From contig JASXTE010000005.1 of assembly GCA_030280995.1 (NCBI GenBank), forward strand, positions 682,001 through 746,000: a DNA stretch of 64,000 nucleotides, read 5' to 3'. Of this stretch, positions 1 to 11,364 are shown piece by piece; within the stretch, counting starts at the first letter, position 1; each line of letters opens with the position of its first letter. Under the pieces are notes generated by a model. That model was not told where the DNA came from, made no database searches, and was given only the letters and a program-made list of their open reading frames with translations. Source of the DNA: Hemileia vastatrix. Lineage: Eukaryota; Basidiomycota; Pucciniomycetes; Pucciniales; Zaghouaniaceae. The translations under genes were made by a program, and so were the position numbers.

Positions 1-681
1 GTTGTCAGTAGGAAGGAGCCTACTTGGTTTACTGGTGGCCTTCAGCATGAGTATAAACTGCACAATAATTCTCAACTAATGTCTCATTCTGATTTCTCTC
101 AAGAAAAATTGAAAATGCAAAAAAATTGTCTGAATAACGAAAAGCAAGAAAAGGTGTTTGTTGATTTGGGTTCTGTGTTGTGTTGTGATGATTTGGTTGG
201 TGGTTTTGTTGGCAACACTGGTGTGTCTGTGTCCTGTTTCAGAAGAGAGTTACTCCTGCATGAGGATAGACAGCCAATGTTTCATACTTTTTATTATTCT
301 TTTCTTATTTCTAAAAATAAAAATCAAATTAAAAATTGTCTGCATAATGAAAAACTAGATAACAATATTTTTGAAAATTCCAATAATTCTGTTTCTAAAA
401 AATTTAATAATTCTTTTTCAAAATATAAAAATAAAAATAAAACTGATAAAATTTCTTTATCTGATTTTAATAATTCTTTTTGTAAAAATTCTGTTACTCT
501 TAATTCTGATAAAGATGAAGATTCTGTTGATGAACGGAGCTCAATTCCTCAAGTACATGTGGAAGTGGAAGCGGCAAAATATAAGAAGGTTGCTGTGAAA
601 GTTAAACCAATCAATGAAGCGCTGCCAACTGGATTGAATCCGCCATTGAAGAGACCAATTTTGTCAAGAGATCCATATTAA
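1..681 (+). pseudogene. Ty3/gypsy E1: polyprotein segment upstream of RT
   Basis: This is the left-truncated part of a Ty3/gypsy polyprotein; the element continues beyond the window edge. The open frame from 79 is low-complexity and rich in Asn, Ser and Lys. Near its end it reads a segment ending PLKRPILSRDPY, which closely matches the PLKRPLFSIDPY segment just upstream of RT in E4 at 39400-39489 on the other strand. A stop at 679-681 breaks the frame where E4 stays open. No catalytic residues are expected here; the segment links protease and RT. Family placement rests on the downstream RT and integrase. Confidence 0.7.
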
Positions 682-689
682 ACTCCTTT

Positions 690-1505
690 AAGAAAGAATC
701 CGCCTGAATTTTCTGAAATGTCAAGAATTACTTTTGATAGGATTGGTGTTGTAAATTTTGGGCCAGAGGGTTGGTTATCTGGTGAGGAGATGAATTTTTT
801 GTTGGATGTGTGGTGTTGAGGGAGAAGGCTTTTGCATTTGTGGAAGAAGAGAGGGGTGTTTTAAAGCATTCTTATGGTGAACCTTACAAGATTCCAGTTG
901 TTTTTCATGAAACTTAGCAACTCAAGCCAATTCTGATTCCTGCTGCTCTTAAAGATGATTATATTGAAGTTGTTAGGGAAAGGATTAGGACTGGACTTTA
1001 TGAACAATCGTCATCAAGTTATTCAAGTCCAGTTTTCTGTATCAAGAAGCCTAATGGAAAACTTAGAGTGGTTCATGATCTTAGGGAATTGAATAGGGTG
1101 ACTATAAAAGATGATGGTATTCCTCCAAGTGCAGAGGAATTTGTTGATGCTTTTTCTGGTAGGGTATGTTATGGTTTGGGTGATATTATGGGGGGCTATG
1201 ATGAAAGAGAATTACATCCGGATTTAAGACCTCTGACAACTTTTGATACTCCTCTTGGATGGTTACAGCTGACTAGATTACCTCAAGGTGCTACTAATTC
1301 TGTTTCTGTTTATCAAGCACAAATGGCTTGGATTCTTCAAGATGAAATTCCACAGTGTGCTGGTATATTTATTGATGATGGTGGAACTAAAGGTCCTTCA
1401 ACTGATTATGATAATGAAGTGTTGTAGGAGAATCAAGGTATTATGAGGTTTATTTGGGTATATGCAGTAACTTTGGAAAGGATGTTGTTTAGGATTGAAG
1501 AATCT
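690..1505 (+). pseudogene. Ty3/gypsy E1: reverse transcriptase, degenerate
   Basis: RNA-directed DNA polymerase domain that would copy element RNA into cDNA inside virus-like particles. The readable parts are a FVEEERGVLKHSYG block near 840, KKPNGKLRVVHDLRELN at 1048-1098, and the catalytic motif FIDDGG near 1366-1383, equivalent to the YxDD box. The palm aspartate in YGLGDI is present. At least one frameshift near 815 and stops near 915, 1425 and 1510 interrupt it. It lies between the pre-RT linker and RNase H in the normal Ty3 order. The active-site aspartates survive although the frame does not. Confidence 0.85.
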
Positions 1506-1590
1506 GGTTAACTATTTCAGGTTCTAAATTTTCTTGTTGTGTTCCAGCTTTAGAGATTCTTGTTCATGTGGTGTGTAGGGGAGCCAAATT

Positions 1591-2212
1591 ATGTCAAAGA
1601 AGAAAGTCAACAAAATTCAATCTTGGCCAAGACCTAGAAACACTACTGAAGTTAGAGGATTTTTGGGAGTATGTGTTTATGTTAGGATGTTTATTAGGTA
1701 TTTCTCATTATTGGCTGCTCCATTGAGAAGGTTAACTAGGAAGGATGCTGATTGGGATTGGGATGAAGCTAGGGAAGAAGCTTTTGTTAAGTTGAAGAAG
1801 GTGGTTGGTGAAGATATTATTCTTCATAAGTTGGATTATGGTAGAGGAGCTGGTAGGATTTATTTAGCTGTTAATTCTAGTCCGCTGGCTGCTGGTGCAG
1901 TGCTTTCTCAGATGGATAAGGGTGGCTATATTAGACCAGTTAGGTATGAATCTGTAATTTTTACTGAGGTGGAATAAAGATATTCACAACCAAAGTTAGA
2001 ACTCTGTGGTGTGGTAAAAATTTAAAAGAAACTTCAAAATATCTTATGGGGTCAACATTTTGAACTTCAAGTGGATGCTAAATCTTTAATTCAGATGATT
2101 AATTCACCTAGTTTACCTAATGCTCCAATGACTAGGTGGATAGCTTTTATTAAACATTTTTCATTGGATTTAGTGCACAGGCCTGGAAAATCTTTCACTA
2201 TGCCTGATTGAT
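1591..2212 (+). pseudogene. Ty3/gypsy E1: RNase H, degenerate
   Basis: RT connection and RNase H region, which degrades RNA in RNA-DNA hybrids during reverse transcription. The frame from 1591 reads RGFLGVCVYVRMFI, then PLRRLTRKDADWDWDE and the YLAVNSSPLAAGAVLSQ segment typical of Ty3 RNase H. After a stop at 1975-1977 homology continues through the QPKLELCGVV region to a VHRPGKSFTMPD block and a stop at about 2208-2210. The same region in E4 (37600-38530, - strand) carries a small insertion element. Not functional as read. Confidence 0.82.
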
Positions 2213-2823
2213 TGTCAAGAAGACCACCTACAGTAGATGATTCCAATTCAGAAGAGTTTGATGAAGATATACCTATAATCAAGGCCAGTACCAAGGGTGC
2301 TGAGGATTTTCCATACCTCCCCCTTGAGGTTAAACTGGCTGGTTCTATTTTTGTTGAATTGGATGAAGTTGATGATCTAGTTGATCATGAGGTTTTTGTA
2401 GATGAGGATGGTGTGGCTGTTTGCAATAATTGGAAGTTGGTTAATGGTGTTTATGTTAGGGAAAAGAAGGAGGATAGTGGTAGCATGGAAAAATGTTTGA
2501 ATGAGGTAGATTATGTGAATTTCAGCAAACAGCCAAATGCTCAGAGAATGATTGCTCATTCACAAGTGGGAGATATTGGGGACAGGGAGGTTCCTTTGGA
2601 TGTTATATTATTGGATTTTTCTGATGAAATTTGGGGCCATACTGGGTTTTATTTTTTAATGGTGAAATATTTGTTGTCTCTGGGAAAACCAGAAGAATGT
2701 GATGAAGCTGAATGGGTGGCTATCAAAAAGAAGCCACCTGGTTTTTATTTCTCTGGTAGAAGGTTGATGAAAAGAAGATATCTGAATCCTCAAGTTGTTG
2801 TATCTCAAAGAAAAGGTCAATAA
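2212..2823 (+). pseudogene. Ty3/gypsy E1: RNase H-integrase connector
   Basis: An open stretch of 203 residues joins the RNase H tail (LSRRPP) to the integrase zinc finger. It is acidic at the start and contains EDFPYLPLEVKLAGS, VPLDVILLDF and GFYFLMVKYLLSL. Homologous blocks occur in E4 (37164-37600) and E6 (60850-61300), so this is a conserved part of the lineage's polyprotein and not a separate gene. A stop at 2821-2823 separates it from the integrase frame. I know of no enzymatic function for it. Confidence 0.75.
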
Positions 2824-3903
2824 TTGGTGATGAAATCTTTTCATGAAGATTTAGGGCATAGGGGCTTTGAAGAAACTTATAAGCGGATTGCTGATAGATT
2901 TTGTTGGCCTGGAATGAAGATGGCTGTTAGATCTTGGGTTCAGTCATGTGAAGAATGTCAGAGAAGAAGTTATTTAAGGCCAAAAGAACCTGGAAATGCT
3001 ACTGGTGAAAATACTATCTTTGGACAGGTTACTTTGGATGCTGTTCACATCAAGGAAGGTAAATATAAGTACTTATTTGTGGAAAGGGATGTTTTGTCTG
3101 GTTGGGTTGAGGCTGTCCCTCTTATTAGTTTATCTTCTAAAAATGTAGCAGAATTTTTGATGAAGGAATGGGTGTATAGGTATGGTGTTATGAAGTTGGT
3201 AACTGTTGATGGCGGCTCCAATTTTGGTGCAGACTTCAAGGAAGCTGTTTCAAAAATTGGCTCAAAGGTTAGGGTGGAGACCCCATATTATCCTGAAGCA
3301 GAAGGAATAGTTGAATGGGGGCATCAAGTTATCAAGGATGCTTTGGTTAAAATGTGAGGAAAAAGTGCTGAAAAGTGGAGGCATTATTTACCCCTTGTTT
3401 TATTTGCTGACAGGATTACCACCAAGAGGAAAACTGGATATTCTCCTTTTCAATTAGTTTTTGGTCAGAAAGCTGTTTTACTGGTTGATCTTGAAGCTGA
3501 ATCTTTTCTTGGTGTTGATTGGGATGTAGTCAAAACTACTGAAGATTTGCTCTGTGCTAGAATGCAACAGTTAGAAAAGAAGGAGGAATATTTGAAGAAG
3601 GCATATGATAGGATGATAAAGATCAAGTATCAGTCTTTCAGGTATTGGGATCAAAGGTTGTCTCATAGACTCAGGAAGCCTTTGAGGCCTGGTGATATGG
3701 TGTTGGTGTATAATAGGAGTTTGGAAAGTCAGTGGGGGAAAATGTTTGCTGATAGATGGTATGGACCATATAGGATTAGAGAACAGGTTTCTGGTGGTTC
3801 ATATGTTTTGGAAGAACTGGATGGTGTTTTCTTAAAGAAGAGGGTAGCTGCTGATCAAGTGAAGAAGTTTTACCCTAGGGGCACAAAGAGTGCTGAAGTT
3901 TGA
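2824..3903 (+). pseudogene. Ty3/gypsy E1: integrase, degenerate
   Basis: Integrase would insert element cDNA into host DNA. The order is an HHCC zinc finger (HEDLGH near 2843, then CEEC near 2950), the catalytic core and a C-terminal DNA-binding domain. The catalytic triad is visible: Asp in LDAVHI (about 3034), Asp in VDGGSNFG (about 3208) and Glu in EGIVEWGH (about 3310). A GPYRI motif near 3760 marks the GPY/F-type tail. A stop at 3355-3357 after KDALVKM splits the frame; the rest is readable from about 3400 to 3903. This is the best-preserved integrase here: E3 and E6 both lost the second Asp. Confidence 0.88.
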
Positions 3904-4065
3904 CTCCAAAATGAGGATAAACTACAACATCAATCTTTTAGGAAATCTCACAGTCTTTCGAAAAATCAATCATTACTTCAATTTTAAAATTTTATTATGT
4001 GGTGAAAATATGAGGGGGAAAAAAATTTTGTTAGGAGTGTTCACAGGGGAAGCTTCTAGATTTTA

Positions 4066-4120
4066 TATTGGCAAGTTTGGGGGTAATTGATGAGTTGGAA
4101 GCTCTATTCACAATTACCCC
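4066..4120 (+). promoter_or_regulatory. Polypurine tract and PPT/U3 hairpin (E1)
   Basis: The G-run in GCAAGTTTGGGGGTAAT lies directly before a TG that would start the LTR at 4088. The GGGGGTAATTG arm (4079-4089) pairs with CAATTACCCC (4111-4120), so the PPT/U3 junction sits inside a hairpin. The same arrangement recurs near 4866, 10347, 10611, 15096, 62601 and, inverted, near 9171, 30143 and 36169. Confidence 0.7.
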
Positions 4121-5049
4121 ATAATGTTCGTTTCCAACCCTTCTCTGTTTCTAGTTGAATCCTGGCTTTGTCTTTTGTTATATAGGTAGTCCTCTATGAC
4201 TATAAACTGGAACCTTACGTTGACACAGCACAATATTTTTAAAGTCTTTATTTAAAAATTTTGTTTTGTTTCCTTTTTTTGTTGTATTGGGGTGGATGAT
4301 CACTTGTGGTCTCCAATCATTTTTACAAATTGGAGGGAGCCCACCCAGTGATCATTAGTTTGTTTCCTTGATTTTTATTAAATTATCATTTTTCAAATCT
4401 TCAAATTTTCAAAATTTAATTTAATTTAAAAAAAAAATTATTTTCAAAATTTAATTTTCAAAAAAAAAAAAATATATATATATTACTTTCAAAAATAATT
4501 TGTTTTCAAAAATTTCATTTTATGTTATATTTTTAATTTTTCTTTCCTGTGTATCCACAATCAAGGTGCACTTGGATGTGGGTATGATGTCAGGGGTTTG
4601 GCTCATCCAAATGGCTGGGGGACATCTTTTATTTTATTTCTCTTTTTCTTTTATTATATATTTATTTTATTTATTCTGCTAGTCCATCAAGACTTAAAAC
4701 TGAAATTCTTTTCAAGATCATTTATGATTGGTCCTAAACTTCAAGACCGTGGAAAACTGAAGATGTCAATAAAACTAGGAATTCTAATTGTCAAGATTTG
4801 AGGAGGATTTCTTTTAGTTAGAAGTGTTCATTGGGGAACCTTCTAGATTTCATATTGGCAAGTTTGGGGGTAATTGATGAGTTGGCAACTCTATACACAA
4901 TTACCCTACAAAGTTTGTTTATATGATTTATTGTTTATAGATTGATCTCTAACATTGGTTTTGTGATGCAGGTGGAAGTCCTCTAAGACTATAAACTGGT
5001 GATTTTTGCGCTTGACAACTCAAGAAAATTCAAGTGGAGGACGTTTTTT

Positions 5050-5345
5050 GGAAATTGGAGGACCTCATGGCGATGTCCAGATCATTGCATTTCTGGCTCA
5101 GTGGAGATGAAAGCCCACTCTCAAAATTTTCTTTTCTGTAGTTGGTGATTTTGGAAATTGGAGGACCTCATGGTGATGTCCAGATCCTTGCAGTTCTGGC
5201 TCAGTGGAGATGAAAGCCCACTCTCTTAATTTTCTTTTTTTTGCTGTAGGTGAATGGTAGAGGAGTTTGGAGGACCTCATTGAAGTGTCTAGATCATTGC
5301 AGTTCTAGCTCAGTAGTGTTTAAAGCCTACTCTTTCATACTCAGC
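5050..5345. repeat. Three-copy tandem repeat of about 103-109 bp
   Basis: The block GAGGACCTCATGG starts at 5058, 5161 and 5270 (as GAGGACCTCATTG in the third), each followed by GTCCAGATCATTGCA-like and CTGGCTCAGTGGAGATGA-like sequence. Spacings are 103 and 109 bp. It lies inside the LTR following E1. No coding potential is supported. Confidence 0.85.
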
Positions 5346-5638
5346 ATATTGAAGCATCAAAAATCAAGTGGAGTCAACTTTAGAAGCAAAATTTTTATTG
5401 AAATGATAGTGGAAAAGTTTTTTATGTGATTCAGAATGGAATGGGGACATTCCATATTGGAGGGAGGATGTGGCATTCCAAATCTTGGTAGGCTACTTGG
5501 GTGAAACTTTGATTGGACCTAGATTGGAAGAAAATCATGGTGTTAGCAGGTGTTAATTTGATTGAAGGGAGTTAACTGGATTTTTTTTGGGTGGATTTAT
5601 GGTGATTTTTGGAGGATTTATGGTGATTTTATGTAGGA

Positions 5639-6639
5639 TTTATGGTGTTTTGGAATTGATATATGTTGGTGTTCCTATTTTTATTTTATGGTTTTATGGA
5701 TTTGGTATTGATTTTACCGGATTTTCTAGGGCTCTCTTGGTATTTTTGGTGGTTGCAGTGTGCTCATGGAGTAGCCATTTTTTTCTGGCACGCTCTGGTG
5801 CACTCTGTTTTGCTCCAGTGATTTTCTGGTGCAAAAGCAAAGTCACTGTGGCAAAGTTTGGTCATTGGTGCAAAAAGTCTGGGCACTGTGGCAAAGTTTG
5901 TTCACTGCAGAAAACTCTAGGCACTGTGGAAAATTTTGGTCACTGTAGAAAAGTCTGATAACCAGTGCAAAGTTTGGTAACTGCAGAAAAGTCTGTGCAC
6001 TGTGGTAAAGTTTGGTCACGGTAGAAAAGTCTGATCACCAGTGCAAAGTTTGGTGACTGTGCCAAAAGTTTGGCTATTGTGGCAAAATTTAGTTAGAAAG
6101 TTAAACAATTATAATAAAAAATATTAACATATAGGGTACCATTAGATAGCTCTCATCCTTGGTGACTCAAATTTATTTCATTTCTTATAAAATTTATAAA
6201 ATAAAAAAATAATAAAGAACACTCTTTAATTTTGGTGGGAAACTGGGTAAATCTGGGGCAGACCTTTAATAAGGCACCTTTGAACAGATCATCCCAAGAG
6301 TAGTTTCTGGGGTACTTTTCTGTACTTTTCAGTCTCTGGGGCAAGTGTTTCAGCTTTTTCTAAGTATTTGCTGTGACTTGTATCAGTGTAATCTGGTATT
6401 AGGTATTTGTTTTGGGGGTGTAATCATTTATTGCACCTATTTTTTTTCTATATTATAGGTTTCCAACACTTTCAAAGTCTTTCTCTCAGATTTTCAACTT
6501 ATCCAACTCTTCAAGCAGATCTTCAAGCTTATTTAATTGAATCTTATGTTTCCTTAGAGGGACAGGTATTTCTTTTTGTTTTTCCAACTCCCTTGGATTC
6601 TGCCTGCAGCAAGGTGAATGTAGGAGTCTACTCTACAGT
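5639..6639 (+). repeat. LTR tail copy 1 (direct repeat with 7090-8199)
   Basis: About 1.0 kb that is repeated in direct orientation at 7090-8199, from a shared TTTATGGTGTTTTGGAAT start to a shared CTACTCTACA end. It contains a purine/pyrimidine cluster of imperfect CACTGTGGCAAAGTTTGGT repeats (5820-6090) and ends with AGAGGGACAGG and CCAACTCCCTTGG blocks also present at the 3' ends of other LTRs in the window. It represents the R/U5 part of a Ty3 LTR. Confidence 0.75.
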
Positions 6640-6902
6640 TTCCAGGTAAAAAGCACCATCCACACCAGCAGCAGTTTCATATTTCTCTAGAAACCACTTC
6701 ACATCTTCCCCATTAAACTTGGTACCATCCTAAGTTTTAATCCCAACAAACTCCTTAACCATCACATCAGGAGAACCTTCCCCCCCCCCCACTGACAGTC
6801 ACCACAGGAATAGATGAACCAAAATCCATTCTTCCAGACCAAAATCACCAAAAATTACCAACCAAAGACAAAAGTAATTCCAAAGAACTAGCAGGCTCTG
6901 CC
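6640..6902 (-). pseudogene. Ty3/gypsy E2: gag N-terminal fragment
   Basis: Reverse-strand fragment of the structural gag protein. It reads GSSIPVVTVS, then a segment matching NGEDVKWFLE in E4 gag at 42333-42605, and stops being homologous near 6645, where LTR copy 1 begins. A stop lies in the region matching the RIKARDG segment of E4. Only the first 60-70 residues of gag are represented. It sits just inside its own PBS and LTR end, inverted with respect to the flanking LTR copies. Confidence 0.75.
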
Positions 6903-7080
6903 CCACTTTGGGCGCCAGAAACGTAAACAATCCTATAGTACTAGCTATAGGCCTTGACCAAGGGAGTTGGAGAAAAACCTGAAAGAAAATCCCGTGTCCC
7001 CTTAAAAAAATATAAGTGAGATTTACCTGCTACAGTAAATTGGTTCCTGTTTTTTAAAGCCGCTTTTCCAATACAGTGAT
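6903..7080 (-). repeat. Ty3/gypsy E2: PBS and LTR 3' end
   Basis: On the - strand TGGCGCCCAAAGTGG (6903-6917) is a primer binding site candidate, four bases inside the LTR end (TGTTTACG, mutated from TGTCTACA). The LTR continues to about 7080, where it is cut by LTR tail copy 2. The first nine PBS bases match those of E4 (42702-42716). The priming tRNA is not identified. Confidence 0.65.
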
Positions 7081-7089
7081 ATTTTGGAG

Positions 7090-8199
7090 TATTTATGGTG
7101 TTTTGGAATGGATATATGTTGGTGTTCCTATTGTTATTTTATGGTTTCATGGATTTGGTATTGGTTTTACCGGATTTTCTAGGGCTCTCTTGGTATTTTT
7201 GGTGGATGCAGTGTGCTCATGGAGTAGCCATTTTTTTCTGGTGCGCTCTGGTTTGCTCCGGTGATTTTCCGGTGCAAAAGCCAAGTCACTGTGGCAAAGT
7301 TGGTCATTGTGGCAAAGTTTGGTCATTGGTGCAAAAAGTCTGGGAAATGTGGCAAATTTTGGTCACTGCAGAGAAGTCTGAGCACTGTGGCAAAGTTTGG
7401 TCACTGTAGAAAAGTCTGATCACCAGTGCAAAGTTTGGTCACTGTGCCAAAAGTTTGGCTATTGTGGCAAAATTTGGTTAGAAAGGTATTATGCTTACTA
7501 GATCAATAGTTTATTGTAGATCATATGCATGTAGGGTATTGTTGGAAAGGTCTGGAGCAGGAGAATCATATGGGGAGGGGGGAATCTTAGTCTTTTACAT
7601 GTTTTTTGTCTTTTAGTTTTGATAACAAGGGTCTTTTTTGATAATTAACAATATTTAACATATAACAACAATTATAATAAAAAATATCAACATATAGGGT
7701 ACCATTGGATAGCTCTCATCCTTGGTGACTCAAATTTATTTCATTTCTTATAAAATTCATAAAATAAAAATATAATAAAGTACACTCTTTAATTTTGGTG
7801 GGAAACTGGGTAAATCTGGGGCAGACCTTTAATAAGCCACCTTTGAACAGATCATCCCAAGGGTAGTTTCCAGGGTACTTTACTGTACTTTTCAGTCTCT
7901 GGGGGAAGTGTTGCGGCTTGTTCTAAGTATTTTCTGTGACTTGTATCAGTGTAATCTGGTATTAGGTATTTGTTTTGGGGGTGTAATCATTTATTGCACC
8001 TATTTTTTTTCTATATTATAGGTTTCCAACACTTTCAAGGTCTTTCTCTCAGATTTTCAACTTATCCAACTCTTCAAGAAGATCTTCAAGCTTAGTTAAT
8101 TGAATCTTATGTTTACTTAGAGGGACAGGGATTTCTTTTTGTTTTTCCAACTCCCTTGGATTCTGCCTGCAGCAAGGTGACTGTAGGAGTCTACTCTAC
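7090..8199 (+). repeat. LTR tail copy 2 (direct repeat with 5639-6639)
   Basis: Second copy of the LTR tail, with the same start and CTACTCTACA end. It has an extra segment of about 180 bp (about 7481-7662) that copy 1 lacks. The two copies flank the inverted E2 fragment. Short apparent ORFs here mirror those in copy 1 but show no protein signature. Confidence 0.75.
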
Positions 8200-8202
8200 A
8201 AC

Positions 8203-8402
8203 AGTGTTAGGGAAAAAATGTATGTGACAGTTACTTATTTTTATTAACTATTTACATTACTTATTGTACTTAGCTAGTTAGTTTTAAGTATTCCATAACT
8301 AGTTTGTAAATAATTAATTATTAATAAGGATTAAAAAGGTGTGGCTTCATCTCAGTAAGATAATTAATTATCTTACTGGGTAAGTCTAGTAGCCTGGCTG
8401 AA
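8203..8402. repeat. 200-bp repeat with perfect 26-bp palindrome
   Basis: Shared with 50080-50292: both contain TGTTAG at one end, AAAAAGGTGTGG and an inverted repeat centred on AATTAATT, and both finish in GCCTGGCTGA. Here CAGTAAGATAATTAATTATC continues into a perfect 26-bp palindrome (about 8356-8381). The copy at 50 kb is the end of a longer insertion in a copia gag, so this is probably an LTR end fragment. Confidence 0.6.
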
Positions 8403-9372
8403 ACCTACTGAAAACTACTAATGTTCTTAAAAAAACTTGAAGAGGATTAAACAAAATTTCCCAAACAATATAAGAGCTCAGAAATTAAAATTAAATGAAT
8501 AATTATAAGATGAAATAAATGTTAATAAAAAATGGTATCTCCCAGCCAATTGATGAGCTGATCCCCTATTACCTTACCCACATCCAAGTGCACCTTGATG
8601 TGGATACGCCTTTATATAATTTTTAAATGATTTGAGATAGAAATAAATTAAGAATAATAATATACAGATAAAATGAAATGAACAAATATTAAAGTTAGTA
8701 ATAAAAATGAAATAAAGATAAAAAAGAAAATAGCATTGCCCAGCCAATTGATAAGCCTTTCCACACCAATTCTTGCCAAAATCCAGTTGAACCTGATGTG
8801 GTGACACCATATAATTTAATTTTGTAATTTTTTCCCCTCTTTACATCCTAATGACGCCCGTAAAAAATAAAAAGAAAAAAAAGAGAAGAAAGAAAATAAT
8901 CTTAAACTACTAACTAACACAACCATAGACACCAAAATCAAGGAAAGAAAAAGAAAAAGTCCAGTCCAAGCAAATGATCACTGGTTGGGCTACCTTCAAT
9001 AAGTAAAGATGATGGGAGATCACCAGTGATCCATGAGAAATCCTTAAAGAAAAAAGACAAAGAGTACATATTCAAGCCTGTTTAAAGTCATAGTGGACTT
9101 GAAACCTGAATAACAAAAACCAGAACTACGATTTAACTAGGAAAAACAAAATACTTGAAACAGAAATTATGGGGTAACTGTTCTACAGAGAAGCCAGCTC
9201 ATCAGTTACGCCCACACTTGCCAAAATAAAATATAGAAGCCCATTCTGGGTACCTTCTAACAAAATATACAACATCCAGAACAATCAACCAAAACCAATA
9301 AGTTTCAAGAGTCCAGCACTTGAAGACCAAAATAATTTCCAATTTAAATTCAAAGAGGACTAAAACCACAGG
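8403..9372 (-). repeat. Ty3/gypsy LTR fragment, inverted
   Basis: Homologous to the - strand LTR of E4 at 33660-36211. It carries the inverted third hairpin (8578-8610, plus a decayed copy at 8770-8803), the GATCACTGG...CCAGTGATC hairpin (8976-9031), the PPT/U3 hairpin (9171-9213) and a short upstream piece. It ends abruptly at about 9372 where E3 integrase starts on the opposite strand. No ORF of its own. Confidence 0.65.
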
Positions 9373-10212
9373 TATAAATATTTGATTGTGGCCAGAGATT
9401 ATTTATCTGTATGGGTTGAGGTGATGCCTCTAGTTTATTTTACTGCCAAGAATGTGGAAGAATTTTTGAAGAAGGAGTGGATTTATAAATATGGTCTGAT
9501 GAAATTGGTCAGTGTTTATGGGGGACCATATCTTGGAACAGACTTCAAGGAAGCTGTTACTAGTGTTAGCTCAAAATTCAGAGTGGCTACTCCTTATTAT
9601 CCTGAAGCTGAATGCATGGTTGAAAGAGGGCATCAAGTTTTAAAATATGATTTGGACAAGATGTGTGGGGATAATGCTGAAAAGTGGAGGAATTATCTAC
9701 CCTTAATATTATTTGCTGACAGAATTACTGTCAAGAGGACTACTGGATATTCACCTTATCAACTCATTTTTGGTCATAAGGCAGTCTTACCAGTAGACTC
9801 GGAAGAAATTTTGTATTTGGGAATTGATTGGGATGAAGTTGGTTCAACTGAAGATTTATTGTGTGCCAGAATGAAGCATATTGGATGAAAGGAAGAATTT
9901 CTTGAAAAATCTTATGAAAGAATGATGAAGATCAAGAATCAGTCAGTTAGATATTAGGATAATAGATTGTCACACAGGCTGAGGAATCCTTTAAAGCAAG
10001 GGTGTTTGGTATTGGTGTATGATAGGAGTTTGGAGAGTAAGTGGGGCAAGATGTTCTCTGAAAGGTGGAATGTTCCCTATAGAGTCAGATCTCAGCTCTC
10101 AGGTGGATAACATCAGTTAGAAGAGTTGTATTGAGAAATCTTGAAGAAAAGAGTAGCTTCTGACCAGGTGAAAAGATTTTAACCCAGAGGCGCACAAAGG
10201 GAAGAAGACTAA
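9373..10212 (+). pseudogene. Ty3/gypsy E3: integrase fragment
   Basis: Starts abruptly inside the integrase core (YKYLIVARDYLS), so the zinc finger and first catalytic Asp are missing. The second catalytic Asp is lost: the motif reads VSVYGGPYLG, Tyr where E1 has Asp. The Glu motif (ECMVERGH) is kept. After 9888 the frame is broken by stops near 9885 and 9956, but the C-terminal GPY/F-like region and the final KRF.PRG block remain recognisable to 10212. It is followed by its PPT and LTR. It cannot encode an active enzyme. Confidence 0.85.
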
Positions 10213-10308
10213 CTCTGCAATGAGGATGACTATTGATCATTCTTTTTATTGGAATGTTTTGTTGGTGACGCTTTGCATGTTTTGAGTTGGAAACGTTTTG
10301 TTAGATGG

Positions 10309-10388
10309 TACCCAGGGGGGCATCTAGATTTTATCTTGGCAAGTGTGGGGGTAACTGATGGGCTGGCTGCTCTATCAACAGTTACCCC
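10309..10388 (+). promoter_or_regulatory. PPT/U3 hairpin of E3, duplicated at 10569-10653
   Basis: AAGTGTGGGGGTAAC precedes the LTR start TGATGGG at 10356. GGGGTAACTG (10347-10356) pairs with CAGTTACCCC (10379-10388). A second copy of the whole module, including the upstream CTTCTAGATTTTAT block, occurs about 260 bp later with arms at 10611-10653. Confidence 0.7.
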
Positions 10389-11364
10389 AGATTGTCTGTT
10401 TCCAACCACTTCTCTTTACTTGGATGAACCCTAGTATAGATTTCTTTTTGCAGTTTATTGTCCTCTATGACTTCAAATTGAATTCTTTGGCCTTCAAGTG
10501 CTGGTCTTATCCTGGTTCTTTGTGTTAAATGGTTGAAATATGTACTGATGTATGTTTCTTGTTAGAAGGTAACCATGGGAGGGGCTTCTAGATTTTATTT
10601 TAGAAAGTGTGGGGGTAACTGATGAGCTGGCTGCTCTGTATAACAGCTACCCCAGAATTTTTGTTTCAAGTCCTTGTTTTTATTTAGTTAAATCCTAGTT
10701 CTCTGCTTTTTTTACAGGTTTTTAGTCTTCTATGACTTTAAACTGGATTGGACTGAATTATTTGTTCTTGAATCTTTCTGGATGGTGGATCACTGGTGGT
10801 CTTCCATCATTTTACCTATTGGAGGGAGCCCACCCAGTGATATTTTATTTGGACCTGGATCTGCTTCTATTAATTGTTTTAATGGAATTATTATAGTGGT
10901 TTTGGATTTTTTTCTTTGTTTTCTTTTATTATTTTAGTGGAGGTTGTTTTATAAAATAAAAAAAATGTTGGGTGTACCCCATCAGGGCCACCTGGATTTG
11001 GGCAAGAATTGGTGGGAAAAGGCTCATCAATTGGCCATGAAATGCTATTTTCCTTTTTCATTATTAAATCTCAAGTTTCTTTTGTTTACTCACTTTATTT
11101 TCTTTCATTTTCAACTTGTAGTTTATATTTTAATCTTTAAATTTCTTAAAGGTGTATCCACATCAAGGTGCACCTGAATGTGGGTAAGTTATCATGGGAT
11201 CAGCTCATCAATAGGCTTGGAGATACAATTTGCAAGTAGTAATTGTTATATAAAAATAAAAAAATAGAAATATAAAAAATAACAAAAATAAATATAATAG
11301 ATAAAGATAAAGATAAAATAATAATAATAATAAAATCAAAAAATAAATCAAAAAATAAAAAAAA

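Larger units (their letters stand above)
4088..6639 (+). repeat. Ty3/gypsy LTR following E1
   Basis: LTR-like block starting TGATGAG after the PPT and ending in TCTACTCTACA, which fits TG...CA ends. Reading 5' to 3' it holds the PPT hairpin, a second hairpin at 4298-4353 (GATCACT...AGTGATC and CTCCAAT...ATTGGAG arms), a third near-palindrome at 4554-4590 around AAGGTGCACTT, a second copy of the PPT-hairpin module at 4818-4915, repeated TATAAACTG boxes, a 103-bp tandem repeat and an R/U5-like tail. It lacks the antisense ORFs and long microsatellite found in the E3 and E4 counterparts. The left end is firm; the right end is inferred from the direct repeat ending at 8199. Confidence 0.6.

Noticed and set aside
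5587..5958. 123-codon frame with Cys-rich end
   Set aside because: Falls in the LTR tail with CACTGTGGCAAAGTTTGGT repeats; the second copy at 7076-7409 does not keep the frame.
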